A stretch of DNA of 64,000 nucleotides from Pumilibacter intestinalis (GTDB lineage Bacteria > Bacillota > Clostridia > Christensenellales > Pumilibacteraceae), in contig NZ_CALPCH010000001.1 in the NCBI RefSeq assembly GCF_943193005.1, forward strand, positions 1-64,000, read 5' to 3'. This document shows, piece after piece, positions 7,908 to 16,348 of this stretch. A program made the position numbers and the translations under genes. How positions within the stretch are numbered: position 1 is the first letter of the stretch; every line of letters begins with the position of its first letter. The notes under the pieces were generated by a model. The model ran no database searches, was not told where the DNA came from, and saw only the letters and a program-made list of their open reading frames with translations.

Positions 7908-9289
7908 ACGAAAACATGGTTTCGGATATCGTAAAAGAGGTGATGGCTCGGCTCAGCTTGAGCGACGCGGGCGACGCGCCCATGCGCGGCATTTTCACCG
8001 ATATGAACGAGGCGATAGCCGCAGCCAAGAAAGCGCAGCAAGTAGTTAAAAAGATGACTATGGACCAGCGCGAAAAGATAATAACCAACATAAGAAGAAA
8101 GGCGAACGAAAACGCCGAAATAATGGCGAGAATGGCTGTGGAAGAAACAGGCATGGGCAACGTGGGGCACAAGATACTCAAAAACCGTCTTGTAGCCGAA
8201 AAAACGCCCGGCACGGAGGATATCACCACCACGGCGTGGAGCGGCGACCGCGGACTCACTCTCGTGGAGATGGGACCGTTCGGCGTGATAGGAGCCATTA
8301 CTCCTTGCACCAATCCCACCGAAACGGTGCTGTGCAACTCCATGGGCATGATAGCGGGCGGCAACACCGTTGTGTTCAATCCGCACCCCGCGGCGGTAAA
8401 GTGCAGTAACTTTGCCGTAAATCTCATAAACGAAGCGTCGCTCGAGGCGGGCGGACCCGTGAACATAGTTTGTTCCATGGCAAAGCCCACGCTCGAAACA
8501 AGCGCGATAATGCTAAAGCACAAAGACATACCGCTAATCGCGGCAACGGGCGGACCGGGCGTGGTTACGGCGGTGCTCAGCAGCGGCAAGCGCGGCATAG
8601 GCGCGGGCGCGGGCAATCCTCCCGCACTCGTGGACGATACCGCCGATATAAGAAAGGCGGCGGCGGATATAGTGAACGGTTGCACGTTCGACAACAATCT
8701 GCCTTGCATAGCCGAAAAAGAGGTTGTTGCGGTGTCGAGCATTTGCGACCAACTCATGAAATACATGATAGAGGAGCAGGGGTGTTACCTTGCAAGCCCC
8801 GAGGTGCAGAAAAAGCTCGTTGACTGCGTGCTTACTCCCAAAGGACTTAACCGCAAGTGCGTGGGCAGAGACGCCAAAACCCTCCTTTCCATGGTGGGCG
8901 TGGAAGTGCCGAGCAACATTCGTTGCATAATATTCGAAGGACCGAAAGAACACCCGCTCATTACCGAAGAGCTCATGATGCCCATTCTCGGCGTAGTGAG
9001 AGTGAAAGACTTCGAGGAGGGCGTGGAAACGGCGGTTTGGCTCGAACACGGCAATCGCCACTCCGCTCACATACACAGCAAAAACATAGACAACATTACA
9101 ACTTACGCCAAAGCGATAGACACGGCGATACTCGTAAAGAACGCGCCGAGCTATGCGGCGATAGGTTTCGGCGGCGAGGGCTTCTGCACCTTTACGATTG
9201 CCAGCCGCACCGGCGAAGGGCTTACGAGCGCGTCAACCTTTACGAAACGCAGGCGGTGCACTATGAGCGACAGTTTGTGCATACGATAA
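7898..9289 (+). CDS. CoA-acylating propionaldehyde dehydrogenase (PduP/EutE type)
   Basis: A 463-residue aldehyde dehydrogenase converting propanal plus CoA and NAD+ to propionyl-CoA. The catalytic cysteine sits in NNLPCIAEK at about residue 270, as in PduP/EutE enzymes. The N-terminus carries an amphipathic helix (~7-20, MVSDIVKEVMARLSL) separated by a short linker: an encapsulation peptide. I prefer ATG 7898 over 7883 because it follows GGGAGAACGTAAT and begins the conserved helix. It works with PduL (propionyl phosphate) and supplies NADH to the alcohol dehydrogenase, closing the internal NAD cycle. Confidence 0.94.
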   Translation: MSLNENMVSDIVKEVMARLSLSDAGDAPMRGIFTDMNEAIAAAKKAQQVVKKMTMDQREKIITNIRRKANENAEIMARMAVEETGMGNVGHKILKNRLVAEKTPGTEDITTTAWSGDRGLTLVEMGPFGVIGAITPCTNPTETVLCNSMGMIAGGNTVVFNPHPAAVKCSNFAVNLINEASLEAGGPVNIVCSMAKPTLETSAIMLKHKDIPLIAATGGPGVVTAVLSSGKRGIGAGAGNPPALVDDTADIRKAAADIVNGCTFDNNLPCIAEKEVVAVSSICDQLMKYMIEEQGCYLASPEVQKKLVDCVLTPKGLNRKCVGRDAKTLLSMVGVEVPSNIRCIIFEGPKEHPLITEELMMPILGVVRVKDFEEGVETAVWLEHGNRHSAHIHSKNIDNITTYAKAIDTAILVKNAPSYAAIGFGGEGFCTFTIASRTGEGLTSASTFTKRRRCTMSDSLCIR

Positions 9290-9845
9290 CCGCTGACGCG
9301 GTGTCGCCCAAACGCAACACCCGCTGCGCTAACGCTTGCTTAACCCGTGTTGGGCGAACTTAAAAAGGAGTCCTTTCGCGGTACACGCCCGCGAAAGTCC
9401 GATATTAAGTTCGGTGCGGTGCGGGCACTGCGCCTGTCGTGCGCATCCGCAACCCTTCTCCGCCGCCTTTGCGGGATACCGTGTCATTGCGAGCGGCGTA
9501 GCCGCGTGGCAATCCCCTGCGGAACACCCCTGTCATTGCGAGCGAGCAACGCGAGCAGCCCAATCCCCTGCATGGAACAAGTACAGTCACTATTGCTTTC
9601 TCTCGGCTGAGATTGCCACGGGTGCAAGCCCCCTCGCAATGACGTTGTTTCGATTAACCCGTGTCATTGCGAGCGAGCAACGCGAGCGTGGCAATCCCCT
9701 GCATGGAACAAGTACAATCGCTATTGCTTTCTCTCGGCTGAGATTGCCACGGGTGCAAGCACCCTCGCAATGACGTTGTTTCGATTAACCCGTGTCATTG
9801 CGAGCGGCGTAGCCGCAACCCAATCCCCTGCATGAGAACAAAAAT
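9290..9845. repeat. Long intergenic repeat block inside the microcompartment operon
   Basis: About 570 bases without a gene. It starts with a long inverted repeat (CGCCCAA near 9304 to TTGGGCG near 9351), then the hairpin CTTTCGCGG/CCGCGAAAG (~9373-9397) and a second copy of the GTGCGGGCACTGCGCCTGT segment (9419-9437). From about 9483 it holds three to four palindromic repeat units with inner hairpins such as CGGCGTAGCCGCG and GCGAGCAACGCGAGC. Two copies of the core CTATTGCTTTCTCTCGGCTG are nearly identical. Confidence 0.85.
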
Positions 9846-9861
9846 ATTCGAGGAATAAAAA

Positions 9862-11064
9862 ATGGAACAAGGCAAAATCGAAGAAATCGTAAAAAAAGTG
9901 CTCGGCGAGCTTAACGCGAACAGTTCCGCGACGGGCTCGGCAAAAGCGAGCGGCGGCGCAATTCCCAAAACCGCGCACGTTGCCATGCTTACCGGCATAG
10001 AAAAAATGGAGATAAAAGAATTCCCCATGCCCGAGGTGGGCGACAACGATATGCTCGTTAAAGTGGAGGGTTGCGGCATATGCGGCACCGACGCTCACGA
10101 GTATCGCAAAGACCCGTTTTCGCTAATACCCGTTGCGCTCGGTCACGAGGGTACGGGCGAGATAGTTAAGATGGGCAAGAACGTAAAAACCGACAGCGCG
10201 GGCAAACCTCTTAAGCTCGGCGACAAGGTGGTTACGTGCATGATATTCAAGGATAACCCCGATATAACCATGTTCGACCTCAACAAGCAGAACGTGGGCG
10301 GCGCGGACGTATACGGACTTTTGCCCGACGACGACGTGCATCTTAACGGGTGGTTCGCCGATTATATACTCGTTCGCGGCGGTTCCACCGTGTTCAACGT
10401 GTCCGACCTCGACCTGTATTCGAGAGTGCTCATAGAGCCGTGCGCAGTGCTCGTGCACGCAGTGGAGCGCGCGAAAACCACCGGCATACTGCGCTTTAAC
10501 TCGCGCGTGGTGGTGCAAGGTTGCGGACCTATAGGACTCATTTGCATAGCCGTATTGCGCACTTTGGGCATAGAAAACATCGTTGCGGTAGACGGCGAAG
10601 AAAAACGGCTTGCGTTTGCCAAAGAGATGGGTGCGGGCAACACCGTAAACTTTAAGGAGCACAAGGGCATAGAGGCTCTTGCGGGCGCGGTGAAGAAAGC
10701 GTTCGGCGGATACGAAGCCGACTTTGCGTTCCAGTGCACGGGCTCTCCCGCGGCTCACTCCAACATATACAAGTTTATCCGCAACGGCGGCGGACTTTGC
10801 GAACTCGGTTTCTTTATAAACGGCGGCGACGCCACCATAAATCCGCATTTCGACTTGTGCGCAAAAGAGATTACGCTTGTGGGTTCGTGGGTGTACACGC
10901 TTCGCGACTACGCCACCACGTTCGACTTTATAAAGAGAGCGAAAGGCATAGGGCTTCCGCTCAACAAACTCGTAACTCACGCGTTCCCGCTCGAGGAGAT
11001 AGACGAGGCGTTTAAGACCAACATACGCATGGAAGGTCTTAAGATAGCAGTTATCAACAAGTAA
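9862..11064 (+). CDS. Zinc-dependent (MDR) alcohol dehydrogenase with encapsulation peptide
   Basis: A 400-residue medium-chain zinc dehydrogenase. Catalytic zinc ligands: Cys74 in GICGTD and the GHE motif at 94-96. The Rossmann glycines are in VVVQGCGPIG. The four-cysteine structural-zinc lobe of classical alcohol dehydrogenases is missing. The first ~20 residues (QGKIEEIVKKVLGELN) form an amphipathic helix followed by a Ser/Ala/Gly linker, an N-terminal encapsulation peptide. Likely role: reduction of propanal to 1-propanol and/or lactaldehyde to 1,2-propanediol, regenerating NAD+ in the shell. The exact substrate is inferred from position. Confidence 0.9.
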   Translation: MEQGKIEEIVKKVLGELNANSSATGSAKASGGAIPKTAHVAMLTGIEKMEIKEFPMPEVGDNDMLVKVEGCGICGTDAHEYRKDPFSLIPVALGHEGTGEIVKMGKNVKTDSAGKPLKLGDKVVTCMIFKDNPDITMFDLNKQNVGGADVYGLLPDDDVHLNGWFADYILVRGGSTVFNVSDLDLYSRVLIEPCAVLVHAVERAKTTGILRFNSRVVVQGCGPIGLICIAVLRTLGIENIVAVDGEEKRLAFAKEMGAGNTVNFKEHKGIEALAGAVKKAFGGYEADFAFQCTGSPAAHSNIYKFIRNGGGLCELGFFINGGDATINPHFDLCAKEITLVGSWVYTLRDYATTFDFIKRAKGIGLPLNKLVTHAFPLEEIDEAFKTNIRMEGLKIAVINK

Positions 11065-11075
11065 GGACGGCGAAT

Positions 11076-11390
11076 ATGGGAGAAGCACTCGGATTACTCG
11101 AAGTATACGGACTCGTGGCGGCGTTCGCGGCGGGCGACGCGGGAGCAAAGGCGGCAAACGTAACGCTCGAACCGTTCGACCGCAACAAACCCGCAAACGC
11201 CGATAAATTGCCGGTTCCGCTTCTTATAACGGTGAAATACCGCGGAAGCGTGGCGGACGTGAAAGCGGCGGTTGCCGCGGGCGAAGAAGCTGCAAAAAAG
11301 GTGTCGGGCGTGGTTACGAAACACATAATAGCAAAGCCCGAACAAGATACGGAAAAAATGTGCAAGTTGTGCGCATTCGATAAAAACTGA
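11076..11390 (+). CDS. BMC-H shell protein with CxxC tail
   Basis: A 104-residue single BMC-domain protein beginning MGEALGLLEVYGLVAAF, the canonical first strand and helix. It is divergent from the two PduA-like copies downstream: its pore loop region (about 40-50) is longer and lacks GSG. It ends with MCKLCAF, a CxxC pair after the last helix. A C-terminal cysteine pair is unusual in plain BMC-H proteins and could bind metal (inference). Start 12 bases after the alcohol dehydrogenase stop. Confidence 0.88.
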   Translation: MGEALGLLEVYGLVAAFAAGDAGAKAANVTLEPFDRNKPANADKLPVPLLITVKYRGSVADVKAAVAAGEEAAKKVSGVVTKHIIAKPEQDTEKMCKLCAFDKN

Positions 11391-11408
11391 AAAGGAGACT
11401 GAAACAAA

Positions 11409-11690
11409 ATGGCTAATTTGGCACTCGGAATGGTTGAAACGAGAGGACTCACGGCGGCGATAGAGGCGGCGGACGCAATGACCAAAGCCGCGGAGGTAAC
11501 TCTCATAGGCACCGAAAAAATCGGCAGCGGACTCGTAACCGTTATGGTTCGCGGCGACGTTGGCGCGGTTAAAGCGGCGGTAGACGTGGGAACGGCTTCG
11601 GCGAGCAGACTCGGAGAACTCGTGGCGGCGCACGTAATTCCTTCGCCTCACACCGACGTGGAACTCATTTTGCCCAAGTTCAACGGCTAA
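11409..11690 (+). CDS. BMC-H shell protein, PduA-like
   Basis: A 93-residue canonical BMC-H hexamer subunit. EKIGSGL (about residues 37-43) is the PduA/PduJ-type pore loop that lines the hexamer centre with GSG and is thought to pass small polar metabolites. The C-terminus [11 protein letters not shown] is typical. It is a close paralogue of the protein at 12173-12451. The ATG follows AAAAGGAGACTG. Confidence 0.95.
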   Translation: MANLALGMVETRGLTAAIEAADAMTKAAEVTLIGTEKIGSGLVTVMVRGDVGAVKAAVDVGTASASRLGELVAAHVIPSPHTDVELILPKFNG

Positions 11691-11714
11691 AGGCAAACGG
11701 GGAAACGCTTTAAG

Positions 11715-12083
11715 ATGTATAACGCACTCGGATTTATAGAAATATCCGGAACTACCGCGGCTATAACCGCGCTCGATATCATGTGCAAGACAGCAAACGT
11801 GGAACTTGTAACGTGGGAGCGCAAACTCGGCGGCAGGCTGGTAACGCTTGTTGTTACGGGCGAGGTATCGGCTGTTACCGACTCTATAGAAGCGGCGAAG
11901 AGAAACGGTTTGATTGCGCCGGTTGCAACTCTCGTGTTGCCCAATCCCCACGGGGAAACGCTCAAACTCGTGGAGCTGAGCGCGGCTCGGCTCAAGCGCA
12001 AAAACGCGCCCGACGATACGAGCAAGCTCGCGCCCGATATGCGGCAGAGCGAGCCCGTCGCAAGCAAGAAAAACAGCAAATAA
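11715..12083 (+). CDS. BMC-H shell protein with charged C-terminal extension
   Basis: A 122-residue protein: one BMC domain (~1-90) plus about 30 residues rich in Lys, Asp and Ser. The pore loop reads ERKLGGRL instead of EKIGSGL, so pore size and charge probably differ from the two PduA-like copies. The extension resembles the tails of PduK-like proteins in length but has no cysteines for a cluster. It may face the lumen or cytosol and bind cargo or a partner (inference). Confidence 0.88.
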   Translation: MYNALGFIEISGTTAAITALDIMCKTANVELVTWERKLGGRLVTLVVTGEVSAVTDSIEAAKRNGLIAPVATLVLPNPHGETLKLVELSAARLKRKNAPDDTSKLAPDMRQSEPVASKKNSK

Positions 12084-12172
12084 CTACTTAATTCAGTGTA
12101 ATTTCGGCAAAACAAAAAACGCCGTTTACAACAATAAAGAAAAAAAGAAATATTTTTCGGAGGTAAAGAAAA

Positions 12173-12451
12173 ATGGCACAGGAAGCACTCGGAATGGTTG
12201 AAACCAGAGGTTTGGTAGCTGCGATAGAGGCGGCGGACTCCATGCTCAAAGCGGCGAACGTGGTACTCGTAGGCACCGAGAAAATCGGCAGCGGACTCGT
12301 ATCCGTTATGGTTCGCGGCGACGTAGGAGCGGTTAAAGCCGCAGTTGAAGCCGGCGCAAACAACGCAAGCCACCTCGGAGAACTCGTTGCTACGCACGTA
12401 ATTCCCCGTCCTCACACCGACGTTGAAAAAATCCTTCCGTCGCTTAAATAA
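12173..12451 (+). CDS. BMC-H shell protein, PduA-like (second copy)
   Basis: A 92-residue canonical BMC-H subunit closely related to the 11409-11690 product ([10 protein letters not shown] start, KIGSGL pore, [11 protein letters not shown] end). It has a very strong own Shine-Dalgarno, TCGGAGGTAAAG, after a 90-base spacer, suggesting high expression as a major facet protein. Confidence 0.95.
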   Translation: MAQEALGMVETRGLVAAIEAADSMLKAANVVLVGTEKIGSGLVSVMVRGDVGAVKAAVEAGANNASHLGELVATHVIPRPHTDVEKILPSLK

Positions 12452-12497
12452 GGCGGCTTAAGGGCAAGAGCGTCATTGCAAACAAATCGAATGCCGT

Positions 12498-12523
12498 CCC
12501 GCGCGGAGATGAATTCGCGCGGG
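12498..12523 (+). other. GC-rich hairpin between BMC-H and pduL
   Basis: CCCGCGCG (12498-12505) pairs perfectly with CGCGCGGG (12516-12523) around a 10-nt loop. There is no T-run, so it is more likely an mRNA stabiliser or processing element than a terminator. It sits in the 130-base gap that separates the last BMC-H from pduL. Confidence 0.6.
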
Positions 12524-12583
12524 GTGGAATTTCGGTTTACTTAAAACAAAGTATTTTCTCGTATTTTATACAAGGAAAAGCAT

Positions 12584-13234
12584 ATGGAACAGTCTAACGT
12601 AGAAATGATAACAAAACTCGTGATGGAAGCTCTCGAGCATAAGCAGACCTGCGGTTTTGCCGTGCCCATAGGCGTGAGTGCGCGGCACGTGCATCTTACG
12701 CAAGCCGACGTGGAAACGCTGTTCGGCAAATGCTACGCGCTCACTAAGAAAAAAGAGCTTATGGGCGGTCAGTACGCCGCAAACGAAACGGTTACCATAG
12801 TTGGGCTTAAATTACGCGCAATAGAAAACGTGCGCGTGCTCGGTCCTACGCGTAAGGCGAGTCAGGTGGAGATATCCGCCACCGACGCCGTAAAGCTCGG
12901 CATAAAAGCTCCAGTACGCGAATCGGGCAATATCAAGGGCAGTGCGCCCATAGCGATTGTGGGACCCAAAGGCGCGGTGTATTTAAGCGAAGGTTGCATA
13001 ATCGCAAAGCGGCATATACACATGGCTCCCGCCGACGCGGCGGCGGCAAAAGTGCAAGACGGCGACATAGTTTCGGTGCGCGTAGACAACGAGCGCGGCA
13101 CTACGTTTAACAACGTGCAGATACGCGTAGACGACAGCTTCACGCTCGAAATGCACATAGATACCGACGAAGCCAACGCTTCCAAGATATCCACGGGCGC
13201 GGTTGCCGTAATAGTCGATAACAGAGGTGCGTAA
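12584..13234 (+). CDS. pduL: Phosphotransacylase PduL
   Basis: A 216-residue PduL-type phosphotransacylase converting propionyl-CoA and phosphate to propionyl phosphate plus CoA, so CoA is recycled inside the shell. Zinc-binding histidine motifs: SARHVHLT (~33-40) in the first barrel and KRHIHM in the second. Residues 3-19 form an amphipathic helix (NVEMITKLVMEALEHK), the usual encapsulation peptide. The start follows CAAGGAAAAGCAT. It abuts the vertex-protein gene with no gap. The product is passed to acetate kinase. Confidence 0.96.
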   Translation: MEQSNVEMITKLVMEALEHKQTCGFAVPIGVSARHVHLTQADVETLFGKCYALTKKKELMGGQYAANETVTIVGLKLRAIENVRVLGPTRKASQVEISATDAVKLGIKAPVRESGNIKGSAPIAIVGPKGAVYLSEGCIIAKRHIHMAPADAAAAKVQDGDIVSVRVDNERGTTFNNVQIRVDDSFTLEMHIDTDEANASKISTGAVAVIVDNRGA

Positions 13235-13492
13235 ATGATAATAGGTAAAGTGGTCGGCTCGGTTGTTTCCACCCGCAAATGCGAAAACCTGACCGGCAGT
13301 AAATTTATGATAGTAGAACCCGTGCCCAGCCTTAAAATCGATAACCGCATAGTGGCGGTGGACAGAGTGGGGGCGGGCATAGGCGAATACGTGCTCGTAA
13401 CCACGGGAAGCGCGGCGAGAGTAGACGCGCCGTCCGCGCCCATAGACGCGGCGATAGTGGGAATTATCGACGACGGAAGCAGTTTGGAATAA
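13235..13492 (+). CDS. BMC-P vertex protein (EutN/PduN/CcmL family)
   Basis: An 85-residue pentameric vertex protein that closes the corners of the shell. Family features: MIIGKVVGSVVSTRK start, LTGSKFMIVEP and the DRVGAGIGEYVLVTTGSAAR stretch. The ATG follows the pduL stop immediately, implying coupled translation. It is the only BMC-P in the locus, so it probably caps all vertices. Confidence 0.96.
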   Translation: MIIGKVVGSVVSTRKCENLTGSKFMIVEPVPSLKIDNRIVAVDRVGAGIGEYVLVTTGSAARVDAPSAPIDAAIVGIIDDGSSLE

Positions 13493-13504
13493 TTCGGAAA
13501 AATA

Positions 13505-14821
13505 ATGACCCTTGACGAGATAAAAACTCAATTGCAGACCGCGGGAGTGGTAGGCGCGGGCGGCGCGGGATTTCCTTCCTACGCCAAACTTGCGAGCGGC
13601 GCGGACACGCTCATACTCAACTGCGCCGAATGCGAGCCGCTGCTCACTCTGCACCGTCAGCTCCTTGCCGACAAAAGCGTGGAGATTATTTCCGCGCTGT
13701 CCGAACTCGGCAAAGCTCTCGGTGTGAAACGGTGCGTGATAGGAATTAAAAGCTCGTACAAAACCACGCTCGAGGCAATCACCCCCGTAGTCGCCGAATT
13801 CGACAACGTGGAGATAAAAACGCTCAAAGAAATGTATCCCGCAGGCGACGAAATCGTGCTCATATATCAAGTTACGGGCAGACGGGTGGACGCGGGCGCG
13901 TTGCCCTTATCGCAGGGCGTGATAGTTTACAACGTGGAAACGGTGTACAACGCCTACTGCGCGTTGCACCGAAATAAAGCGGTTACCGATAAACTCGTAA
14001 CGGTTGCTTGCGAGGTGAAAAAGCCGCAAACGGTGCGAGTTCCGCTCGGCACTGAAATAGACGAACTCGTAAAATTTTGCGGCGGCGCAACCGTGCCCGA
14101 GCCGGTGTATATTTCGGGCGGCGCAATGATGGGCAAGATTGTTTCGGGCAACGATACCGTAACCAAAACCACCAACGCCATACTCGTGCTCTCGCCCGAG
14201 CATGCGGTGGTGAAATCCAAGCGCAGAAATCCCGCCATCGACGCGCACAGGGCGGCGAGCGCATGTTGCCAATGCCGTATGTGCAGCGAGCTTTGCCCGC
14301 GGCATTTGTTGGGTCACCCTATAGACCCCGCGAGATTTATGCTTGCCATAGCTCACCGTAATTTGAGCGACACCGAAGCGTACTACAACGCCCTCTACTG
14401 CTCGGGTTGCGGACTTTGCGAGTCTTACTCGTGCATGCAGGGGCTAAGCCCGCGAGTGTTGCTCGACTTGGCGAAACGCGAACTAAGGGCTGGCGGCATT
14501 AAACCCGAGGTGAAAAAGGCGGAAGGCGTTCATCCCGCTCGCGACTCGCGCAGAGCACCCGTGGAGCGGCTGTCGTCGCGGCTCGACCTTGCGCGTTATA
14601 ACGTGCCCGCGCCGCTAAGCGGCAGTATGAAAGTAAAATCGGTGCGAGTGCCGCTAAGTATGCACATAGGCGCGCCGAGCGAACCCGTAGTTAAAGCGGG
14701 CGATAAAGTTACCGAAGGGAGCATGATAGCAAAGCCCGCCAAAGGGTTGAGCGTTGCGATACACGCGCCCATAAGCGGAACGGTGAAACTCGTGGGCAAA
14801 GATATTTATATCGAGAGTTAG
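13505..14821 (+). CDS. pduS: PduS-type flavin/iron-sulfur oxidoreductase
   Basis: A 438-residue RnfC/NuoF-like protein. The N-terminal Gly-rich GVVGAGGAGFPSY (FMN/NADH region) is followed by a SLBB-type fold. Two ferredoxin cluster motifs lie in CCQCRMCSELCPRH (about residues 257-270) and CSGCGLCESYSCMQ (about 300-313). A C-terminal barrel-sandwich domain follows. In Pdu systems PduS transfers electrons across the shell with PduT. Here there is no cobalamin enzyme to reduce, so it more likely exports reducing equivalents or feeds the activase (inference). Confidence 0.92.
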   Translation: MTLDEIKTQLQTAGVVGAGGAGFPSYAKLASGADTLILNCAECEPLLTLHRQLLADKSVEIISALSELGKALGVKRCVIGIKSSYKTTLEAITPVVAEFDNVEIKTLKEMYPAGDEIVLIYQVTGRRVDAGALPLSQGVIVYNVETVYNAYCALHRNKAVTDKLVTVACEVKKPQTVRVPLGTEIDELVKFCGGATVPEPVYISGGAMMGKIVSGNDTVTKTTNAILVLSPEHAVVKSKRRNPAIDAHRAASACCQCRMCSELCPRHLLGHPIDPARFMLAIAHRNLSDTEAYYNALYCSGCGLCESYSCMQGLSPRVLLDLAKRELRAGGIKPEVKKAEGVHPARDSRRAPVERLSSRLDLARYNVPAPLSGSMKVKSVRVPLSMHIGAPSEPVVKAGDKVTEGSMIAKPAKGLSVAIHAPISGTVKLVGKDIYIES

Positions 14822-14873
14822 CGAGCGGCGAGTTAAGCAGGCGAGTTAAGATTGGTTGAACCGAGGAGTAAAA

Positions 14874-15422
14874 ATGGCAAAAGCGATAGCTGTATCGGAA
14901 TATAAAACGGTGTCGGCGGGCGTGACCGCGGCGGACGCGATGCTCAAAGCCGCCGACGTAGACGTTGCGGAAGCGGCAACCGTTTGTCCCGGCAAATACA
15001 TTATAATCATTACGGGCGAGTTAAGCGCGGTAAAGGCGGCGTCCGACGCGGCGAAAACGGCGTATCCCGCCCAGCATATAGGCACGTTCGTGCTCGGCAA
15101 TCCGCACGAAGGACTTTTCGAAGCAATGTACGGCACGGCGGACGTTAAGGAACTTAAGGCTCTCGGCGTGCTCGAAACTTTCGACGTGGCGAGCATGCTC
15201 GTTGCCGCCGACAACGCCGCGAAAACGGCGGACGTAAAACTTATAGAAATGCGCCTTGCCCGCGGAATGTGCGGCAAAAGTTACCTCATGCTCACGGGCG
15301 AGGTTGCGGCTGTGCAAGCGGCGATTGACAGGGCGAAGAGTACCGCCGAAAACGAAGGCATGTTTCTCGACAGCAGCGTGATAGCGCGTCCCGACTCTAA
15401 ACTTATAAAGTCTATAATATAG
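14874..15422 (+). CDS. pduT: PduT-like BMC-T shell protein with cluster-binding cysteine
   Basis: A 182-residue protein with two tandem BMC domains that forms a pseudohexameric trimer. The first domain has VCPGKY with Cys at exactly residue 38, the position that in PduT binds a [4Fe-4S] cluster on the three-fold axis. This fits electron transfer with PduS encoded just upstream. I chose ATG 14874 (after CCGAGGAGTAAAA) over the upstream ATG at 14856, which has no ribosome binding site. Confidence 0.93.
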   Translation: MAKAIAVSEYKTVSAGVTAADAMLKAADVDVAEAATVCPGKYIIIITGELSAVKAASDAAKTAYPAQHIGTFVLGNPHEGLFEAMYGTADVKELKALGVLETFDVASMLVAADNAAKTADVKLIEMRLARGMCGKSYLMLTGEVAAVQAAIDRAKSTAENEGMFLDSSVIARPDSKLIKSII

Positions 15423-15425
15423 AAG

Positions 15426-15535
15426 CGTGTCATTGCGAGGAGCGCGACAGCATTACGCGGCAATCCCATTCACGGCATCTCTCCGTGTCATTGCGAGGAG
15501 CGTAAGCGACGAAGCAATCCCATTCATGAGAAAGT
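15426..15535. repeat. Palindromic repeats between pduT and deoR
   Basis: Two head-to-tail forward half-units, each with GTCATTGCGAGGAGCG, an inner stem, and CAATCCCATTCA. They mark the end of the shell operon. No terminator with a T-run is seen. Confidence 0.8.
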
Positions 15536-15567
15536 AAAATCTCTGCGCCGAAAAAAGGAGAAAACGT

Positions 15568-16341
15568 ATGCTTGCATTAGAAAGAAGAAATCAAATTCTC
15601 GAACAGTTGCAACGGGAAAAGCGCGTTGTGGTGAGCGAACTGAGCGCGTTTTTCGGCGTGAGCGAAGAAACCATACGGCGCGACCTCGAAAAGCTGAGCG
15701 AAGACGGGTTTGTGATTAAAACATACGGCGGCGCGGTGCTCAACGAAGACAACGTGGTGGATATGCCGTTTGTGATACGCAAAAACATCAACGCGGGCGA
15801 AAAACAAACAATAGGCAAACTCGTTGCAGCCATGATACAGGACGGCGAACACCTCGTACTCGACGCCAGCTCCACGGTGGTGAGTGCGGCTCGATTTTTG
15901 AAATCGAAGAACAATCTTACCGTAATTACCAACTCGGTGGAACTGCTCATAGAAATGAGCGACGTGTCGGGATTTAACATAATCTCCACGGGCGGGGTGC
16001 TCAAAGAGGGCACGCTGTCGCTCACGGGCGCGCAGGTGGGCAGGAGTTACGCTTCATACAACGTGGATACCGCCATATTTTCGGCAAAGGGAATGGACGC
16101 CGAATGCGGCGTAACCGACGCGAACGAAACCAACGCTTACATAAAGCAAACTTTGCTTTCGCAGGCAAAGCGCAAGGTGCTCGCGCTCGACCATACCAAA
16201 TTCGATAAAAAAGCGCTCGTGCGCATTTGTAACGTTAGCGATATTACGCACGTTGTTACCGACGAAAAACCGAGCGACGAATGGCTCAACTGCTTTGCGG
16301 CCAATAATATTACTTGCGTTTATCCGAAAAGTGTAATATAA
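15568..16341 (+). CDS. DeoR-family transcriptional regulator
   Basis: A 257-residue DeoR repressor: winged HTH near residues 20-58 (VVSELSAFFGVSEETIRRDL) and a DeoRC phosphosugar-sensing domain with ISTGGVLKEG and a DHTKF segment. DeoR proteins usually respond to a sugar phosphate. With the aldolase in the locus, fuculose- or rhamnulose-1-phosphate is the obvious candidate (inference). It probably controls the two microcompartment promoters and perhaps rhaA. Start after AAAAAAGGAGAAAACGT. Confidence 0.92.
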   Translation: MLALERRNQILEQLQREKRVVVSELSAFFGVSEETIRRDLEKLSEDGFVIKTYGGAVLNEDNVVDMPFVIRKNINAGEKQTIGKLVAAMIQDGEHLVLDASSTVVSAARFLKSKNNLTVITNSVELLIEMSDVSGFNIISTGGVLKEGTLSLTGAQVGRSYASYNVDTAIFSAKGMDAECGVTDANETNAYIKQTLLSQAKRKVLALDHTKFDKKALVRICNVSDITHVVTDEKPSDEWLNCFAANNITCVYPKSVI

Positions 16342-16342
16342 T
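16314..16342 (+). promoter_or_regulatory. Promoter for parA, predicted leaderless
   Basis: TTGCGT (16314-16319), 17 nt, TATAAT (16337-16342), overlapping the end of the deoR gene. The parA ATG is at 16349, seven bases after the -10 box, so transcription should start at or next to the start codon. There is no Shine-Dalgarno. Confidence 0.75.
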
Positions 16343-16348
16343 AAAACT

